A DNA stretch of 64,000 nt from Acrocarpospora phusangensis (lineage in GTDB: Bacteria > Actinomycetota > Actinomycetes > Streptosporangiales > Streptosporangiaceae), in contig NZ_BOOA01000020.1 of NCBI RefSeq assembly GCF_016862995.1, forward strand, positions 1 through 64,000. Reading direction: 5' to 3'. Position numbers and translations under genes: made by a program. Shown here piece after piece: positions 62,901 to 64,000 of the stretch (the first letter of the stretch is position 1; each line of letters begins with the position of its first letter). The notes beneath the pieces were generated by a model, which had not been told where the DNA came from, did not search any database, and saw only the letters and a list, made by a program, of their open reading frames with translations.

Positions 62901-63111
62901 TCGCGAACACGGAATCATGATCCTTGCAACTTGCCAGGATGCAATCATGACCGAGGCTGGTCCACACTGTAGGGAGATTTTATACTTTCACTACCCATCG
63001 AAATCTGAGGCGCTGAACCGCCCAACAAGAATGTTCGGGTTCGACCACTTAGGTAATCGAGTTGAGCTGACGGCAGAGGCGCTGATGGAGGGGCGGAACT
63101 TGTTCAGCTAG
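59935..63111 (+). CDS. jetC: SMC-like ATPase (JetC/MukB-like)
   Basis: 1058 aa, ATG overlapping the previous stop (ATGA). N-terminal head: TFIAVTGMGPVDSNESGKTS, a Walker A with K61-T62 but Asp in place of the first Gly. Coiled-coil-like text, rich in Ala/Glu/Arg/Gln, spans about 200-460 and 590-720, with a non-coiled insert at about 470-590 that may be the hinge. C-terminal head: TAQEKLFSIHLVLAALLA (signature-like, about 938-955) and RALILDELGDSLG with D967-E968 (Walker B), then IMILATCQDAIM (switch). It is shorter than MukB (about 1480) but in the range of JetC proteins. It should act as the DNA loop-extruding motor. Confidence 0.82.
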   Translation: MTAELLPGLARPKRGVIGTRQLVLIQTLDIARLTSHPVGLIPETFIAVTGMGPVDSNESGKTSFLAAVALLLGDPEWRVGGNGAAGVAALLFEPVTAGIATGASAATEGYIAGIFADPDRIPESAHTVWMKISSSAPYIQVRHAAGVHLARGIDDRERHATAPQVFRSLAGDVLGGGEFAEVLYGRSPRVLAYVASRGQVRSRPSLLKLDAGTFTPEQIGDSLIALTGRATLFERDEEDRRGLAAKQAELNTHRENDRVFTDKEDKILRQVDAREDLRNLIRSAVRLRSASLARSVIDSHARAESAKYLHERDTKVRSRLANDVEFLAGKRTELGSIKGLQQALDKANDDFERAAGAHEQSLQTDGQLAQKEAGLNEQIDETRRAANGYNLATELSAKDAIAKSELLLEAVGEAKGDLKAATEALGEARQAREQAESGQFGSAGEAIRRLEQENIEATSLVASVRLHASHRHTWEARLAPWQDAILIARDDLASALPLLRDRPGTILISEPSEDPDGSQRDRLILPEGIASAPARAAHFLNSLCSQEATGEPIFHVKDESSGIRIVGEFETPIVGHDDLIAHWDRRVADATRAHGGYLSALKQATAHSDLAKLNAERAQAAERLADLLGKKGVAQQQLSAHRTEVMPLLRGARDTMALALKAANKAVDDYTNSLNEINSKLLQAQSALRERDAAIAKYEAAIRPDDTVLAVWGRGLDAALRELGWPGLEVDEEYDVLIDQAEPPVRSVDGGDIERRSASLLLRTANDKLVEAVARFRVYPEAGGAPPTDVADSVAAYLTSRDNAEGPSADLLASTLGVLTGWLDDFAERDASAHDDVLRGRMQRAQVTEFAEAKCRELEEALGVTQGAIRQRASSALDRISQALDSLNRRAPNGLGARLDYSITPPSAPDKKWVCQVTPRWRRNPAGPMLAYDNVTNTAQEKLFSIHLVLAALLAAPDSRGRALILDELGDSLGSEHRREVLDVIAAVAREHGIMILATCQDAIMTEAGPHCREILYFHYPSKSEALNRPTRMFGFDHLGNRVELTAEALMEGRNLFS

Positions 63112-63272
63112 AGGCGGGTTTTCAAAGCAGGAGCCGGTTCCGAATGGGGATGGGTGCGGCACACAATACCAACCCAAAGTGTCAGTTAGGTTCGATGTGA
63201 TGTCCATGCGAAACAATGGCTCTGGCCGATTAAGGATGCAAGCCTGCCAGAGCTAGGGCGATGACCTCCTCA
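63112..63272. other. convergent spacer
   Basis: 161 bp between the end of the SMC operon and the end of the convergent nuclease-like gene. No gene and no strong hairpin seen. Confidence 0.5.
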
Positions 63273-64000
63273 TCAGCGATCTTTCGGCCAAGGAGTAAGA
63301 AGCCCGGTTTCAGCGTCAAGTTCCATATCGGTCACCGTTGCTGTGCCTAGTCCACAGATGAGGCGTGCCTGCGGAGCGGGCATAGTCCACGGGCGCTGTC
63401 TTATCTCCTGGCGTAGGGCGTCGACGCTCGCCTGTTGCCACTTCGCGTCGGTTGTTGCTAGGAGAATCTGGTCCGCTTGGATCTGCTCCGCGAGAAGCGC
63501 TCGTTTGGCGATTGCTTGTCGAAGCGTTTTTCCCTCACCGAGTGATCCAGTGCGCTTCGCCTCTGCTGTGATGATTTTCCCGTCACGGAGAGCAACCAGA
63601 TCGCACTCTGCGAGGGGACCGCTGTCATCTGAGAGTTCAAGCTCTGCGGCATCGTTGTATTCACGACTGCCGCTACGCAGGTGATGGGAGAGCAGGAGCG
63701 GAATTTCCCCGTCCTGAGCGAGATGCTCGCGGACGGTTGGATGTAGGTCGTAGTACCATTGCGGCTCGTCTTCTGGCTTTCGCCAACGGGCCTGGGACAA
63801 TGAATTTGCTGCGGAGCATCGGGGGCACCGGTTCATCTGTGCAAGGTCGCCGATTTCCAGGAAAGCCGGTCTCCCGCACAGTTCGCAGCCCAAGATGAGG
63901 CCACGCCGAAGAATCCCTCGTGTCAGCATTTCGTCGACCTGCTCACGAAAAACCTGAGTGGAGCCTTTGTCGGCTTCGCCGTAATGGAGCACTCCGGAGA
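63273..64000 (-). CDS. zinc-ribbon plus PD-(D/E)XK-like nuclease protein (5' end outside window)
   Basis: The frame is open to the window edge, so GTG 63992 is probably internal and the N-terminus is missing. At least 240 residues are visible. A zinc ribbon C-E-L-C ... C-P-R-C (LGCELCGRPAFLEIG, NRCPRCSAANSL) lies near 35-65. The C-terminal half has the PD-(D/E)XK pattern: AECDLVALRDG (Asp) then IITAEAKRTGSL (E-x-K), followed by a helix AIAKRALLAEQIQADQILLA. This fits a restriction-type or structure-specific endonuclease. It is convergent with the SMC operon and shares its A/T-richer composition, so it probably belongs to the same island. Confidence 0.72.
   Translation of the reverse strand, partial: SGVLHYGEADKGSTQVFREQVDEMLTRGILRRGLILGCELCGRPAFLEIGDLAQMNRCPRCSAANSLSQARWRKPEDEPQWYYDLHPTVREHLAQDGEIPLLLSHHLRSGSREYNDAAELELSDDSGPLAECDLVALRDGKIITAEAKRTGSLGEGKTLRQAIAKRALLAEQIQADQILLATTDAKWQQASVDALRQEIRQRPWTMPAPQARLICGLGTATVTDMELDAETGLLTPWPKDR

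Noticed and set aside
59935-63111. Lamassu-type or RecN/Rad50 stand-alone SMC protein
   Set aside because: The operon contains a Toprim JetD-like protein and two winged-helix proteins, which fit Wadjet/MukBEF better; no Lamassu effector is present.

Overview
The window looks like a chromosomal stretch from a high-GC actinomycete, most plausibly of the Streptosporangiales/Streptomyces type. This rests on the strong GC bias, frequent GTG/TTG starts, BTAD/AfsR-type regulators, a DUF574-type methyltransferase, a ricin-lectin secreted protein, an IdeR/DtxR-type iron box and tRNA-linked tyrosine integrases. Species cannot be assigned from the sequence.

Layout. (1) 0-17.9 kb: a mostly intact accessory region with a secreted LVIVD-repeat protein divergent from a DUF305 lipoprotein, an FAD monooxygenase behind an AfsR-like STAND regulator, a second BTAD regulator with nSTAND and WD40 parts, a ricin-B secreted protein, a decayed arsenate-reductase/VOC chimera, a DUF5997/LysR-domain pair, a TAP-type hydrolase and a DUF574 methyltransferase. 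(2) 17.9-25.2 kb: mobile-element scar tissue around a third AfsR-like regulator, whose 3' end is clipped by an IS5-like element. It is followed by a decayed MalT-like regulator, a decayed tyrosine integrase and a truncated DUF6461 gene. (3) 25.6-33.9 kb: a tight eight-gene operon for a glycan or glycoconjugate: membrane protein, GT2, CofD/YvcK-like protein, HAD phosphatase, sugar nucleotidyltransferase, GT4, flippase, GT4. (4) 34.0-34.6 kb: a broken vapBC pair and an IS relic. (5) 34.7-39.7 kb: a peptide/metal-chelate-type ABC importer (SBP, two permeases, two ATPases) behind a Zur/Fur-like palindrome. (6) 39.9-44.6 kb: an iron-siderophore importer (ATPase, lipoprotein SBP, fused double permease, siderophore-interacting reductase) behind a near-perfect IdeR/DmdR box. 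(7) 44.7-55.1 kb: a mosaic of transposase and integrase fragments with a few living genes (lipoprotein, MarR regulator divergent from an epimerase). It contains two 142-bp direct repeats that carry the 3' part of a tRNA-Lys gene, 8.3 kb apart. (8) 55.9-64 kb: a visibly more A/T-rich island with a four-gene SMC-type (Wadjet/MukBEF-like) operon in the order D-A-B-C. It is followed by a convergent gene with a zinc-ribbon and a PD-(D/E)XK-like nuclease domain, cut by the window edge.

How it fits together. Two metal-uptake operons are each preceded by a plausible metalloregulator site. The glycan operon has its own flippase and activation enzymes. The last 8 kb looks like a defence island that starts directly after a tRNA-Lys att-like repeat. 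Its Toprim subunit keeps the expected acidic residues and its SMC subunit keeps an ABC-type head, but the gene order and the neighbouring nuclease differ from the textbook jetABCD layout. This is the best candidate here for a little-described system.
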